The notes under the pieces: model-generated
What the model saw: the letters and a program-made list of their open reading frames with translations, nothing else
The model's database searches: none
Told to the model about the DNA's origin: nothing
Assembly: GCA_910586645.1 (NCBI GenBank)
Contig: CAJUIS010000010.1
Location: 16,603 to 80,602 of the forward strand
DNA length: 64,000 nucleotides
From: an uncultured Lachnospiraceae bacterium
GTDB lineage: Bacteria; Bacillota; Clostridia; Lachnospirales; Lachnospiraceae
Direction: 5' to 3'
Shown: positions 53,465-62,268 of the stretch, piece by piece
Layout of the letters: each line of letters opens with the position of its first letter
Numbering within the stretch: the stretch's first letter is position 1
Translations under genes and position numbers: made by a program

Positions 53465-53947
53465 ATGCGGGAGAAGATTCTGACATTTATTGAAAAAAAC
53501 AGCCGGATTGACTTAAAGGATCTGGCGATTGTGCTTGGCGTTGACGTTGCTGCAGTGATAAAAGAACTTGAGGCAATGGAAGACGAGCACATTATCTGCG
53601 GTTACCATACGTTGATCAACTGGGAAAAAACGGGGATTGAAAAAGTGACGGCAATGATAGAAGTCCGCGTAACGCCGCAAAGAGGAATGGGATTTGATAA
53701 GGTGGCTGAGAGGATTTACAATTATCCGGAAGTGGAATCGGTTTACCTGATTTCCGGAGGGTTTGATTTTATGGTGATTTTGGAAGGGAAAACGCTCCGC
53801 GAAGTGTCTTCTTTTGTTTCGGATAAACTTTCCCCGCTGGAGTCCGTTCTTTCTACAAAAACGAATTTTATCCTGAAAAAATACAAAGATCACGGAACAA
53901 TTATGGCGGAGCCTGCAAAAGATGAAAGGATGAAGATAACACCATGA
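53465..53947 (+). CDS. Lrp/AsnC-family transcription regulator
   Basis: 160 residues: N-terminal winged HTH (about 1-55, IDLKDLAIVLGVDVAAVIKE) and the ligand-binding RAM domain (about 65-145, TAMIEVRV...YPEVESVYLISGGFDFMV). It overlaps the aminotransferase gene by four bases (ATGA). This pairing of an Lrp regulator with a class I aminotransferase is common in clostridia and suggests amino-acid-responsive control of that enzyme. AAAGGAGCG precedes the ATG. Confidence 0.92.
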   Translation: MREKILTFIEKNSRIDLKDLAIVLGVDVAAVIKELEAMEDEHIICGYHTLINWEKTGIEKVTAMIEVRVTPQRGMGFDKVAERIYNYPEVESVYLISGGFDFMVILEGKTLREVSSFVSDKLSPLESVLSTKTNFILKKYKDHGTIMAEPAKDERMKITP

Positions 53948-55119
53948 GAAATCCGCTGTCAAAAACAATTACAGGAATCGCGCCTTCCGGAATCCGGAAA
54001 TATTTTGACATAGTAAGCGAGATGGAAGAAGCGATTTCGCTTGGCGTAGGGGAACCGGATTTTGATACGCCCTGGCATATCCGGGACGAGGGAATTTATT
54101 CGCTCGAAAAGGGAAAGACGTTTTATACGTCAAATGCCGGACTGAAAGAATTGAAAATAGAAATTGCGAAATACTTAAAGAGAAGGTTTTTTCTTTCTTA
54201 CGATTATGAACATGAAATTTTGGTGACGGTAGGCGGCAGTGAGGCGATTGACGTTGCCATGCGGGCAATGCTGGATCCGGGAGACGAGGTCATTGTGCCG
54301 CAGCCAAGTTTCGTCTGCTATACGCCCTGCGCCATACTGGCGAACGGCGTGCCGGTTGTGATAGAATTAAAAGAAGAAAATGAGTTCCGGCTGACGGCAG
54401 AGGAGCTTTCCGCTGCGATTACGCCAAAGACGAAGCTTTTAGTGCTGCCGTTTCCCAATAACCCCACAGGGTCTGTGATGAGCCAAAGCGACCTGGAAGA
54501 AATTGCAGAAGTTGTAAAGAAACATGATCTGTACGTATTGAGCGATGAAATTTATGCCGAGCTTACATATGGCGGGGAATCCCATGTCTCCATTGCTTCT
54601 TTGCCGGGAATGCGGGAGAGGACGATTGTCGTCAACGGGTTTTCCAAAGCCTATGCCATGACGGGATGGAGGCTTGGATATGCGTGCGGGCCAAAAGTAA
54701 TTTTGGAACAGATGATAAAAATTCATCAGTTTGCCATTATGTGCGCGCCGACGACAAGCCAGTATGCGGCGGTCGAAGCGTTAAAAAACGGGGAGGACGA
54801 CGTTGCCCGGATGCGGGAAGAATACGACGGCAGGAGGCGGTATCTTCTGCATCGTTTTAAAGAAATGGGACTCCCCTGCTTTGAGCCGTTTGGGGCTTTT
54901 TATATGTTTCCGTGCATAAAGAAATTCGGCATGACATCGGAAGAATTTGCCGCAAGGCTTTTGGAAAGCGAAAAACTGGCCGTTGTGCCGGGCACTGCGT
55001 TTGGAGCCGGAGGAGAAGGGTTTTTGCGTATTTCATATGCGTATTCCCTGGAAGATTTGAAACGGGCGCTTTGCCGTATGGAACGTTTTCTTACAAAATT
55101 AACGGAAGAGAAGAAATAA
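53944..55119 (+). CDS. Class I/II PLP-dependent aminotransferase
   Basis: 391 residues, fold-type I. Visible: LGVGEPDFDTPWHI at the N-terminus, the PLP Asp/Tyr region SDEIYAELTYGG, the Schiff-base lysine in VNGFSKAYAMTGWRLGY and the C-terminal arginine region GFLRISYAYSLEDL. Closest in look to the aspartate/aromatic or PatA-type enzymes (acetyl-diaminopimelate aminotransferase); the exact substrate is not decided. Start overlaps the Lrp regulator gene. The tRNA methyltransferase gene follows two bases after the stop. Confidence 0.93.
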   Translation: MRNPLSKTITGIAPSGIRKYFDIVSEMEEAISLGVGEPDFDTPWHIRDEGIYSLEKGKTFYTSNAGLKELKIEIAKYLKRRFFLSYDYEHEILVTVGGSEAIDVAMRAMLDPGDEVIVPQPSFVCYTPCAILANGVPVVIELKEENEFRLTAEELSAAITPKTKLLVLPFPNNPTGSVMSQSDLEEIAEVVKKHDLYVLSDEIYAELTYGGESHVSIASLPGMRERTIVVNGFSKAYAMTGWRLGYACGPKVILEQMIKIHQFAIMCAPTTSQYAAVEALKNGEDDVARMREEYDGRRRYLLHRFKEMGLPCFEPFGAFYMFPCIKKFGMTSEEFAARLLESEKLAVVPGTAFGAGGEGFLRISYAYSLEDLKRALCRMERFLTKLTEEKK

Positions 55120-55121
55120 AC

Positions 55122-55619
55122 ATGGGATTTCATATTGTATTATACGAGCCGGAGATTCCGGCGAATACCGGGAACATCGGAAGGACGTGCGTGGCGGCGG
55201 GAGCGAAGCTGCATCTGATTGAGCCGCTTGGATTTCGTTTAAATGAAAAAGAAATCCGCCGCGCCGGAATGGATTACTGGCAGGATTTGGATGTACAGCG
55301 GTATGTCGACTGGGAAGATTTTCTGGAAAAAAACAAAAATGCAAAAATATATATGGCAACGACAAAGGCAAAGCAGTTTTATACGGAAGTTTCTTATGAG
55401 CCGGATTGCTACCTTATGTTTGGGAAGGAAAGCGCGGGAATTCCGGAGGAAATTTTAATCCGGCATCCGGAAACATGCGTGCGGATTCCAATGATGGAAG
55501 GGGCGCGTTCGTTAAACCTTTCGAATTCTGTGGCTGTTCTGTTGTATGAAGCTTTGCGGCAGAATCAGTTTGCCCATATGAAATTGTCAGGAGAACTGCA
55601 TCGTTTGCATTGGAAATAG
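55122..55619 (+). CDS. trmL: tRNA (cytidine/uridine-34 2'-O)-methyltransferase TrmL
   Basis: SPOUT-class methyltransferase acting on the wobble base of tRNA-Leu. 165 residues, the full family length. Motifs: IVLYEPEIPANTGNIGRTC, LIEPLGFRL, MFGKESAGIPEEIL and the knot segment PMMEGARSLNLSNSVAVLLYE. ATG 55122 follows GGAAGAG; the longer open frame upstream runs over the aminotransferase gene and is not coding. The ECF module begins 13 bases downstream. Confidence 0.95.
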   Translation: MGFHIVLYEPEIPANTGNIGRTCVAAGAKLHLIEPLGFRLNEKEIRRAGMDYWQDLDVQRYVDWEDFLEKNKNAKIYMATTKAKQFYTEVSYEPDCYLMFGKESAGIPEEILIRHPETCVRIPMMEGARSLNLSNSVAVLLYEALRQNQFAHMKLSGELHRLHWK

Positions 55620-55632
55620 AGGACGGGATGGA

Positions 55633-56514
55633 ATGGGAATTATCAAAGCAAGCAAAGTGGTACATGAATATATCAGACGGGATGAAGAAGGAAACGTAGA
55701 GTCGATTCAGACGGCGCTGGATCATGTGGATTTGGATGTTAAGGCGGGAGATTTTATCGCTGTCCTGGGGCATAACGGTTCGGGCAAATCTACGCTTGCC
55801 AAACATATCAATGCTTTGCTTGCGCCGAGCGAAGGCGCGCTGTGGATTGACGGAAAGGATTCTTCTGTTTTTGAAAACCTGTATGAGATCCGCCGGACGG
55901 CCGGAATGGTGTTTCAGAATCCGGACAATCAGATTATTGCAAGCGTAGTGGAAGAAGACGTTGGGTTTGGACCGGAGAATATGGGAGTTGCCACGGAAGA
56001 AATCTGGAAAAGGGCGAAAGAGAGTTTAAAGTCCGTGGGTATGTTAAAATACCGCAAGCACTCTCCAAACAGGCTGTCCGGCGGACAGAAGCAGCGTGTG
56101 GCGATTGCTGGAGTTATGGCGATGGAACCAAAATGCATTGTGCTGGACGAGCCTACGGCAATGCTGGATCCGAACGGAAGAAAAGAAGTCCTTCGGGCAG
56201 TCCATGAGCTGAATAAAAAAAAGGGCGTGACAATCCTTCTGATTACGCATTATATGGAAGAAGTCGTGGGTGCGGATTTTGTCTATGTTATGGATCAGGG
56301 AAAAATTATTATGCAAGGATCGCCCAGAGAGATTTTTTCGGAAGTGGATACTTTAAAAGAACATCGTCTGGATGTGCCGCAGATTACTCTGCTGGCTCAC
56401 GAGCTTTGCGAAGCGGGGATTCCCGTGCCGGAAGGGATTCTGACGAGACAGGAATTGATCCGCGAACTGGTGCGGCTGTATAGGAGAGAAGCAGAATCAT
56501 GTCAATCATCTTAG
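55633..56514 (+). CDS. ecfA1: Energy-coupling factor transporter ATPase EcfA1
   Basis: First ATPase of the ECF module, which powers several substrate-binding S subunits for vitamin and metal uptake. 293 residues. Walker A GHNGSGKSTLAKHINA, Q-loop FQNPDNQIIASVVEEDVGFG, signature LSGGQKQRVAIAG, Walker B CIVLDEPTAMLDP, and the C-terminal QELIRELVRLY helix binding EcfT. It overlaps ecfA2 by 16 bases. No S-component gene is adjacent, so this is a group II (shared) module. Confidence 0.95.
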   Translation: MGIIKASKVVHEYIRRDEEGNVESIQTALDHVDLDVKAGDFIAVLGHNGSGKSTLAKHINALLAPSEGALWIDGKDSSVFENLYEIRRTAGMVFQNPDNQIIASVVEEDVGFGPENMGVATEEIWKRAKESLKSVGMLKYRKHSPNRLSGGQKQRVAIAGVMAMEPKCIVLDEPTAMLDPNGRKEVLRAVHELNKKKGVTILLITHYMEEVVGADFVYVMDQGKIIMQGSPREIFSEVDTLKEHRLDVPQITLLAHELCEAGIPVPEGILTRQELIRELVRLYRREAESCQSS

Positions 56515-57362
56515 ATCAGATAAATTATGTCTATGGCACCGGAAGCGCATATGAAGTTTCAGCATTGAAAAATATAAATTTGAAAATTGAGGACGGTCAG
56601 TTTATTGGAATTATCGGACATACGGGTTCCGGAAAATCGACGCTGATTCAGCATATGAACGGGCTGATGCGGGCGACTTCCGGCAGCGTTTATTTTAATG
56701 GCAGAGATATATATGAAGAAGATTTCAATATGAAAGAGCTTCGTACAAAAGTGGGGCTTGTATTTCAGTATCCGGAACACCAGCTTTTTGAAACGACGAT
56801 TTTTGACGACGTCTGTTTTGGCCCTGTGAATCAGGGGCTGAGCAGGGATGAAGCGGGGCTGCGGGCGTTTGAAGCGTTAAAGAGCGTGGGAATGCCGGAA
56901 TCTCTTTATTACCAGTCTCCGTTTGAATTGTCCGGAGGACAGAAAAGAAGAGTTGCCATAGCGGGCGTGCTTGCAATGAAGCCGGAGATTTTGATTTTAG
57001 ACGAGCCGACGGCGGGGCTGGATCCTGCGGGGCGGGATGAAATTTTAGGGCTGATTGCAGGAATGCAGAAAGAGCGGAAGATAACGGTTCTTTTGGTGTC
57101 CCACAGTATGGAGGACGTGGCAAAATACGTGCAGAGGATTATTGTAATGAACGACGGGGAGGTCATGTATGACGGAACGCCCAGGGAAGTGTTCCGGCAT
57201 TACAGAGAGCTTGAGGCAATTGGCCTTGCGGCTCCTCAGGTAACTTATCTGATGCATGAGTTAAGCGGACAGGGGCTTCCTGTGGATCTTGACGCGATTA
57301 CAGTAGACGAAGCGAAAAAAAGCATTTTGAAGATGTTTCATCAGAAGGAAAAATTATGTTAA
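56499..57362 (+). CDS. ecfA2: Energy-coupling factor transporter ATPase EcfA2
   Basis: Second ATPase, 287 residues. Walker A GHTGSGKSTLIQHMNG, Q-loop FQYPEHQLFETTIFDDVCFG, signature LSGGQKRRVAIAG, Walker B ILILDEPTAGLDP and H-loop VSHSMEDV. YPEHQLFE with Tyr after Gln is the usual EcfA2 form. AGGAGAG site inside ecfA1. Ends overlapping ecfT by seven bases. Confidence 0.95.
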   Translation: MSIILDQINYVYGTGSAYEVSALKNINLKIEDGQFIGIIGHTGSGKSTLIQHMNGLMRATSGSVYFNGRDIYEEDFNMKELRTKVGLVFQYPEHQLFETTIFDDVCFGPVNQGLSRDEAGLRAFEALKSVGMPESLYYQSPFELSGGQKRRVAIAGVLAMKPEILILDEPTAGLDPAGRDEILGLIAGMQKERKITVLLVSHSMEDVAKYVQRIIVMNDGEVMYDGTPREVFRHYRELEAIGLAAPQVTYLMHELSGQGLPVDLDAITVDEAKKSILKMFHQKEKLC

Positions 57363-58159
57363 GAGATATTACGATTGGCCAGTACTATCCGGCGGAATCC
57401 GTTATTCATAAATTAGATCCCCGTGTCAAGCTGATGGGAACGCTGGTTTATATTATTTCCCTGTTTACATGCAGGGGAGTCTTTGGATTTCTCTTTGCGA
57501 CTGTCTTTTTGACTTCTGTCATATGGCTGTCGAAAGTACCGCTTTCTTATATGGTAAAAGGGCTTAAGGCAATTGTTGTTTTAATGGTTATTACGGCTTT
57601 TTTTAATTTGTTTTTTACGCCGGGAGACAGGGTTTTGTTCCGCTTCTTTTTTGTTACGATTACATTGGAAGGCGCAAAAAGCGCGGCGTTTATGCTGGTG
57701 CGCCTGATTTATCTGATTGTCGGAACTTCAATTATGACGCTTGCGACAACGCCAAACCAGCTTACGGACGGCCTGGAGAAGGCGCTTTCTCCTTTGTCAA
57801 AAATAAAAGTTCCGGTGCATGCAATTGCGATGATGATGTCGATTGCGCTTCGGTTTATTCCGATTCTGGTTGAAGAGACGGATATTATTATGAAAGCGCA
57901 GATGGCAAGAGGAGCGGATTTTGAGAGCGGAAATTTTTTGAAGCGGGTAAAAAATATGGCTCCGCTTTTGGTTCCGTTGTTTGTCAGCGCGTTCCGAAGG
58001 GCGGATGATTTGGCGATGGCAATGGAAGCAAGATGCTATGTGGGAGGCAGCGGACGGACGAAGATGAAGCCGCTTCGGTATGCAAAAAGGGATTATCTGG
58101 CTTATTTGACGCTGGCTGCTTATCTGGGCGGAATCATTGCGCTTCGGATTTTGTTTTAA
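57356..58159 (+). CDS. ecfT: Energy-coupling factor transmembrane protein EcfT
   Basis: 267-residue scaffold with about five helices linking the two ATPases to S components. Conserved SVIHKLDPRVKL at the N-terminus and two coupling-helix motifs, MKAQMARGADFE (the ARG motif) and AMEARCYVGG. Overlaps ecfA2. The module order ecfA1-ecfA2-ecfT followed by truA is conserved in Firmicutes, where it usually sits after ribosomal protein genes; here it follows trmL. Confidence 0.95.
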   Translation: MLRDITIGQYYPAESVIHKLDPRVKLMGTLVYIISLFTCRGVFGFLFATVFLTSVIWLSKVPLSYMVKGLKAIVVLMVITAFFNLFFTPGDRVLFRFFFVTITLEGAKSAAFMLVRLIYLIVGTSIMTLATTPNQLTDGLEKALSPLSKIKVPVHAIAMMMSIALRFIPILVEETDIIMKAQMARGADFESGNFLKRVKNMAPLLVPLFVSAFRRADDLAMAMEARCYVGGSGRTKMKPLRYAKRDYLAYLTLAAYLGGIIALRILF

Positions 58160-58178
58160 GAACGGAAAGGATGTTGTT

Positions 58179-58919
58179 ATGCGGGTATGTCTTACGGTCG
58201 CTTACGACGGAACAAATTATCATGGCTGGCAGCTCCAGCCAAATGGGATTACGATAGAGTCTGCATTAAATCAGGCTCTTTCTGATTTATTGGGGGAAAC
58301 CATTACGGTGACAGGGGCAAGCCGGACGGACGCCGGCGTACATTCCCTTGGGAATGTGGCCGTATTTGATACGAATACAAAGATTCCTGCGGAAAAAATT
58401 TCTTATGCGTTAAACCAGAGGCTTCCGGAAGATATTGTCATACAGGAATCAAGAGAAGCGGCGCCGGATTTCCATCCGAGACGCTGCAGAAGTAAAAAGA
58501 CATATGAATACCGGATTTTAAACCGCAGGTTTCAGGATCCGACGAAAAGGCGCAATACGCACTTTTATCATTACGCATTGGACGTGAAACGGATGCGGGA
58601 AGCGGCGCAGTATCTTGTGGGAGAGCATGACTTTAAAAGTTTTTGTTCCGTACATTCTGCGGCGGAGACGACGGTGCGGACAATTTATTCCCTGAAGATA
58701 ACGAAAGAAGACGACGTGATAGCCATCTGCATTTCCGGAAGCGGGTTTCTTTACAATATGGTCCGGATTATTGCAGGAACGCTGATTCTTGTGGGAAACG
58801 GAACCATAGATCCAAAGAAAATCCCGGATATTCTGGATCAGAAGGACAGAAGCGCGGCGGGACCCACGGCGCCGGCCTGTGGGCTTACAATGCTTGGGAT
58901 AGAGTTTGACGGAGAATAA
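58179..58919 (+). CDS. truA: tRNA pseudouridine(38-40) synthase TruA
   Basis: Makes pseudouridine at positions 38-40 of the anticodon stem. 246 residues. Motifs: VAYDGTNYHGWQLQPNG, the catalytic Asp in GASRTDAGVHSLG, FKSFC and a C-terminal FLYNMVRIIAGTLI. ATG 58179 follows AAAGGA (58166-58171). Last gene of the trmL-ecf-truA transcript. Confidence 0.96.
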   Translation: MRVCLTVAYDGTNYHGWQLQPNGITIESALNQALSDLLGETITVTGASRTDAGVHSLGNVAVFDTNTKIPAEKISYALNQRLPEDIVIQESREAAPDFHPRRCRSKKTYEYRILNRRFQDPTKRRNTHFYHYALDVKRMREAAQYLVGEHDFKSFCSVHSAAETTVRTIYSLKITKEDDVIAICISGSGFLYNMVRIIAGTLILVGNGTIDPKKIPDILDQKDRSAAGPTAPACGLTMLGIEFDGE

Positions 58920-58974
58920 CCGGCGCGTTATAATTGAACTGTATGAGGAAAAAGCCAAAAAGAGGGATGAATCG

Positions 58975-59526
58975 ATGAAGTATAAAGTGATTTTAGCGGA
59001 CGATGAGGAAGAGGCGCTCTTTGGCATTCAGAGAAATCTGGATTGGGAAGGATATGGCTTTGAAGTTGTGGGAACTTTTGGCAATGGCCGGGACGTAATG
59101 GAATTTTTGGAGACACAGGAAGCCGATATTGTCATTACGGATATTCGCATGCCTTTTATGGACGGCATTGAACTGGCGAAGAATATATACGATTCTTATC
59201 CGCAGACGAAAGTTATCATTATTTCGGGATATGGAGATTTTCAATATGCAAAAGAGGCTATGAGCTATCGGGTGATGGATTATATTTTAAAGCCTGTCAA
59301 TGCAAGGGAGATGGGGGAAGCGCTTCAGAAAGTGTATGAAACGCTGGAACAGGAGATAAGGGAGAGACAAAATAGACGGATATTCAGGTTGTGGGCATTG
59401 CAGAAATTTATCGAGGCGTTTGCAATTGAAGAAACATGGGAAAAGGGATTTTCTCTTCAAGGCGAGAGTTATTATATGATACCGCTTAAGGCGGTAGCAA
59501 AAGAGGATATAGAGGGGGAGCATTGA
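58975..59526 (+). pseudogene. Response regulator cut after its receiver domain
   Basis: 183 residues. A complete receiver domain (about 1-125) of the YesN/AraC type: acidic pocket ADDEEEA, phospho-acceptor Asp56 in VITDIRMPFMDG, Lys106 in YILKPVNAREM. Family members normally continue for 130-400 residues to an AraC-type DNA-binding domain. Here only about 55 further residues follow, then TGA 59526 within TGATG, where the methyltransferase gene begins. No sensor kinase gene is near and the missing 3' part is not seen in the window. ATG 58975 follows AGAGGGATG. Read as a truncated remnant; a functional stand-alone receiver is less likely. Confidence 0.65.
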
Positions 59527-60866
59527 TGAATTGGACGGAGCTTGAGGAAAATACGATAGAAGATTACATTGCAGACGCAGAGTTTGATCTTGTATCCTCT
59601 TATAAGAGTGACTTTTTGGAGGTAAAGGAAACCATATCGGAATTGTCGTATCTGACGCATGATTATTTTCGGTATTATGGTAAATTTCCTTCAAAGGTGG
59701 CGAAATATATCATTGATTTTCTTTTGAAAAATAAAGAAATCAGTTTGAAAACAGATTTTATTTTTGATAATTTTAATGGATCGGGAACTTCATTGGTTGA
59801 GGCAAAGATAGCGGGATTTGATTCCGGAGGGATTGATATTAATCCGTTTGGCGTTTTAGCGTCAAATGTAAAGACATATAATTACAGCGTGGCAGAGCTG
59901 CAGGCAGCCTGCAGCGATTTACTTACCGGCCTAAAAAGTGTGCTTTTTTATAATGGCCAGTGCAATTTATTTGTTTCGGAGATATGCGGCAGATATGTTA
60001 TGTCTGGGATTTCAGAAACAAACAGGAAGGTTTATGTTGATTTTCCAGATGTTGAAAAGTGGTTTGATAAGGATGTGATTTGGGAATTATCGGCGATTAA
60101 ATTTTTTCTTTTGCAAATGGCACCGGATAAAATACGGGAATTTTTTGTACTTGCTTTTTTTGCAATTATTCGAAGAGTATCAAAGGCGTATGACGCAGAG
60201 GTACGGCCGCACCGGAATCCGAAAAAAAGAAAAAGAAGCGCTTTGGAGGCATATGAGAAAAAGGTCGTTGAAATGATTTCTACGATGAGGGAATGGAACT
60301 TGGTGACGTCAAAAGAGATCAGTTCAAGAGCTTTTGTCTGTGATAACAGCGACGCTCCGGCGGTCGCAGATATTATTTATCATCTGGAAAAACAGTATGG
60401 GAAAGAACTTGGCCTTGTGATTTCCCATCCCCCATATCTGAATTGTTTTGATTATATTCCTGTATACAGGATGAAGTTTTTGTGGGCATTTGGTTTTGAT
60501 GAAATTTATGGCACGCACACGTATCAGCAAATCAGGACTGGAGAGTTGCGGGCGTATCCTGCAAAAAAGGATGCGTTTGTGAATCGTTATTTTAGGCATA
60601 ATTTTAATGCTTATAAAATCATGTATGAGCATTTGAAACCAGGCGGATGTTTATGTATTGTCATTGGAGACTGTACCATAAATAAACAGTTATTTTCCGT
60701 TCATAAAATGTTTATCAAAGGAATGGAAAATATCGGTTTTGTCGTGGAGAAAGTCACTTACAGAAGTACGGCATATGGTCTTGGCAGATATGCGTACCGA
60801 CATAAAGCCGATTATAATGATAAAGAAGGAGGCAAGAAGGACGCCATACTTTTTTTCAGGAAATGA
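59526..60866 (+). CDS. DNA methyltransferase of a type II-like restriction-modification cassette
   Basis: 446 residues, amino-methyltransferase (N6-adenine or N4-cytosine). SAM motif I FDNFNGSGTSLVEAK at about 80-94, acidic motif GIDINPF at about 102-108, and catalytic motif IV VISHPPYLNCFDY at about 298-310 (HPPY in place of the usual SPPY). Then LKPGGCLCIVIGD near residue 371. Motif I precedes IV, unlike standard beta-class enzymes. ATG 59526 overlaps the stop of the truncated regulator; GAGGGGGAG lies five bases upstream, so it may be translationally coupled. AT-rich compared with upstream genes. Tail to tail with the putative endonuclease, four bases between stops. Confidence 0.85.
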   Translation: MNWTELEENTIEDYIADAEFDLVSSYKSDFLEVKETISELSYLTHDYFRYYGKFPSKVAKYIIDFLLKNKEISLKTDFIFDNFNGSGTSLVEAKIAGFDSGGIDINPFGVLASNVKTYNYSVAELQAACSDLLTGLKSVLFYNGQCNLFVSEICGRYVMSGISETNRKVYVDFPDVEKWFDKDVIWELSAIKFFLLQMAPDKIREFFVLAFFAIIRRVSKAYDAEVRPHRNPKKRKRSALEAYEKKVVEMISTMREWNLVTSKEISSRAFVCDNSDAPAVADIIYHLEKQYGKELGLVISHPPYLNCFDYIPVYRMKFLWAFGFDEIYGTHTYQQIRTGELRAYPAKKDAFVNRYFRHNFNAYKIMYEHLKPGGCLCIVIGDCTINKQLFSVHKMFIKGMENIGFVVEKVTYRSTAYGLGRYAYRHKADYNDKEGGKKDAILFFRK

Positions 60867-60870
60867 TGTT

Positions 60871-61968
60871 TTATATTTCTCTAACGAGGAGGCTTTTATT
60901 TTGGTAATCAAATTTAATATAGGATTCCAGAGAAAGATCATAGAATATGTGATTGTCAAAAAACAGAAATACCTGTTCAATAACGTCTCGTATCTCCCGG
61001 CTTGCAAGATAATTTTTTTTACTGATCTTGTTTAACATATTCTGGGCTCCAAACTGAGCTTCAAAAAATTCAAAAGATTTTATTAAAACGGCGTCAGGTA
61101 CGATAATATTATGATCAATGCAGGTTTTAATGACGTTGCGGGATTTTTCTTCCCAATGGGAATATTCACATATGACGTGGAGGAAGTTCATATGTCGTTT
61201 TTTTTCGGAAATTTCTTCTTTTCCCCAATGACCGTCGATTTTTTTCCTTAAATCCATAGCCACAAAGGATACTTGTTTTGCCTTTTCAATTGTTTGAGGA
61301 CCTGTCAAACAATTATATAATGAAAACTGGCAAAGTCCATTTGTGATGTTATCAAGTTTTATGGTTTTGCATATACGGATAATTTCAGGGATTTCTTCCA
61401 GCATATTACCGGAAGGTGTAATGTGAATTAGCTCTTGTTTTTCAGTTATAATTAGTTTGATATTTTCTCCGATAGACATTTTGATTTTGTCAGAACAAGT
61501 ATTTTGGGAATTTGTCAGTTTTATGTTTACAGTATCTGTTGTATGAGAGATGAGTGTGACTGTCTGTGAAATTGGATGCTCCATCCAGTGAGCATTGAGT
61601 TCTATGGTAAAGCATTCGTTGTCAGAAAGGTTTCTAAGATGATTTTTTCCTTTTCCAGCAGTCGTTTCCTCCACACCGACGCATTTGCACTCTATAGCGC
61701 CAAATAATCCTGTTTTTTGAGAAAGGTTTTGATAAAATCCAAATTCCACTTTATGTCCGGCGGTTGAAAAACCTTCTAATTTTCCTTCCGTATCTAAATG
61801 GGAGATCAGATCTGGGCATTTGTAAATACCGGCCATTGTGAGTATTTCAAGCATATCTCCTATTTTTCTGCCGATTTGGTGTCCCTTCAGGTTATATGCG
61901 GATATACATTTATATACGCTTGTAATGTATGTAAAACTGCGCAGTTCTTTTTTTATGTCGTAAATCAT
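60871..61968 (-). CDS. Putative restriction endonuclease, PD-(D/E)xK-like
   Basis: 365 residues, no family recognised with certainty. An N-terminal helical part with GRKIGDMLEILTM is followed by KVEFGFYQN and GAIECKCVGVEE. The hydrophobic-E-x-K strand (Glu93-Cys-Lys95) with acidic residues upstream (Glu41, Glu75) fits a PD-(D/E)xK nuclease core. The rest is mixed alpha/beta with several Cys. Context supports the call: directly behind a controller gene and facing the methyltransferase gene. AAGGAGG at 61987-61981 overlaps the controller stop. ATG 61968 has 12-base spacing; GTG 61980 is in frame but abuts the site. Confidence 0.65.
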   Translation of the reverse strand: MIYDIKKELRSFTYITSVYKCISAYNLKGHQIGRKIGDMLEILTMAGIYKCPDLISHLDTEGKLEGFSTAGHKVEFGFYQNLSQKTGLFGAIECKCVGVEETTAGKGKNHLRNLSDNECFTIELNAHWMEHPISQTVTLISHTTDTVNIKLTNSQNTCSDKIKMSIGENIKLIITEKQELIHITPSGNMLEEIPEIIRICKTIKLDNITNGLCQFSLYNCLTGPQTIEKAKQVSFVAMDLRKKIDGHWGKEEISEKKRHMNFLHVICEYSHWEEKSRNVIKTCIDHNIIVPDAVLIKSFEFFEAQFGAQNMLNKISKKNYLASREIRDVIEQVFLFFDNHIFYDLSLESYIKFDYQNKSLLVREI

Positions 61969-61985
61969 TTGTATATGCACCCTCC

Positions 61986-62192
61986 TTAGAGTCCATTAAA
62001 AAGTTCGCTTAGTGAGATATTCAGTCCGTCTGCTATTTTTTTTATGTTATAGATAGAGATATTTCGTTTGCCTGCTTCTACAGATGCAAGATAGGTTCGA
62101 TCCATATCAATCAGAAGAGCGAATTTTTCCTGACTGAGCCCTGCTTTATTTCTTAGTGTTTTGATTCTTCCGCCCAAATCTTTTGTAATCAT
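61986..62192 (-). CDS. Controller (C) protein of the restriction-modification system
   Basis: 68-residue XRE-type HTH protein: GGRIKTLRNKAGLSQEKFAL, then DMDRTYLASVEAGKRNIS and IKKIADGLNISLSELF. Length and the RTYxxSVExGxRNIS recognition segment match C proteins of type II systems such as PvuII and AhdI, which first activate and later limit the endonuclease gene. It lies immediately upstream of the putative endonuclease gene on the same strand (17 bases from stop to ATG). GGAAGGGG precedes its ATG. Confidence 0.85.
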   Translation of the reverse strand: MITKDLGGRIKTLRNKAGLSQEKFALLIDMDRTYLASVEAGKRNISIYNIKKIADGLNISLSELFNGL

Positions 62193-62229
62193 AAAGAATC
62201 CCCTTCCTCTTTTCTATGCAGAATTGTAA

Positions 62230-62268
62230 AATCCTATGGATTATAAAACAACGGATTATAAGCAACAA
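62230..62268 (-). promoter_or_regulatory. Promoter and candidate C-boxes of the C-R operon
   Basis: Perfect 13-base palindrome AATCCTATGGATT (62230-62242), and GGATTATAA twice, at 62238-62246 and 62253-62261, 15 bases apart. On the minus strand a TATAAT (62245-62240) has TTGTTG (62268-62263) 17 bases upstream. The palindrome overlaps the -10 and start region, as expected for controller binding. Confidence 0.55.
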
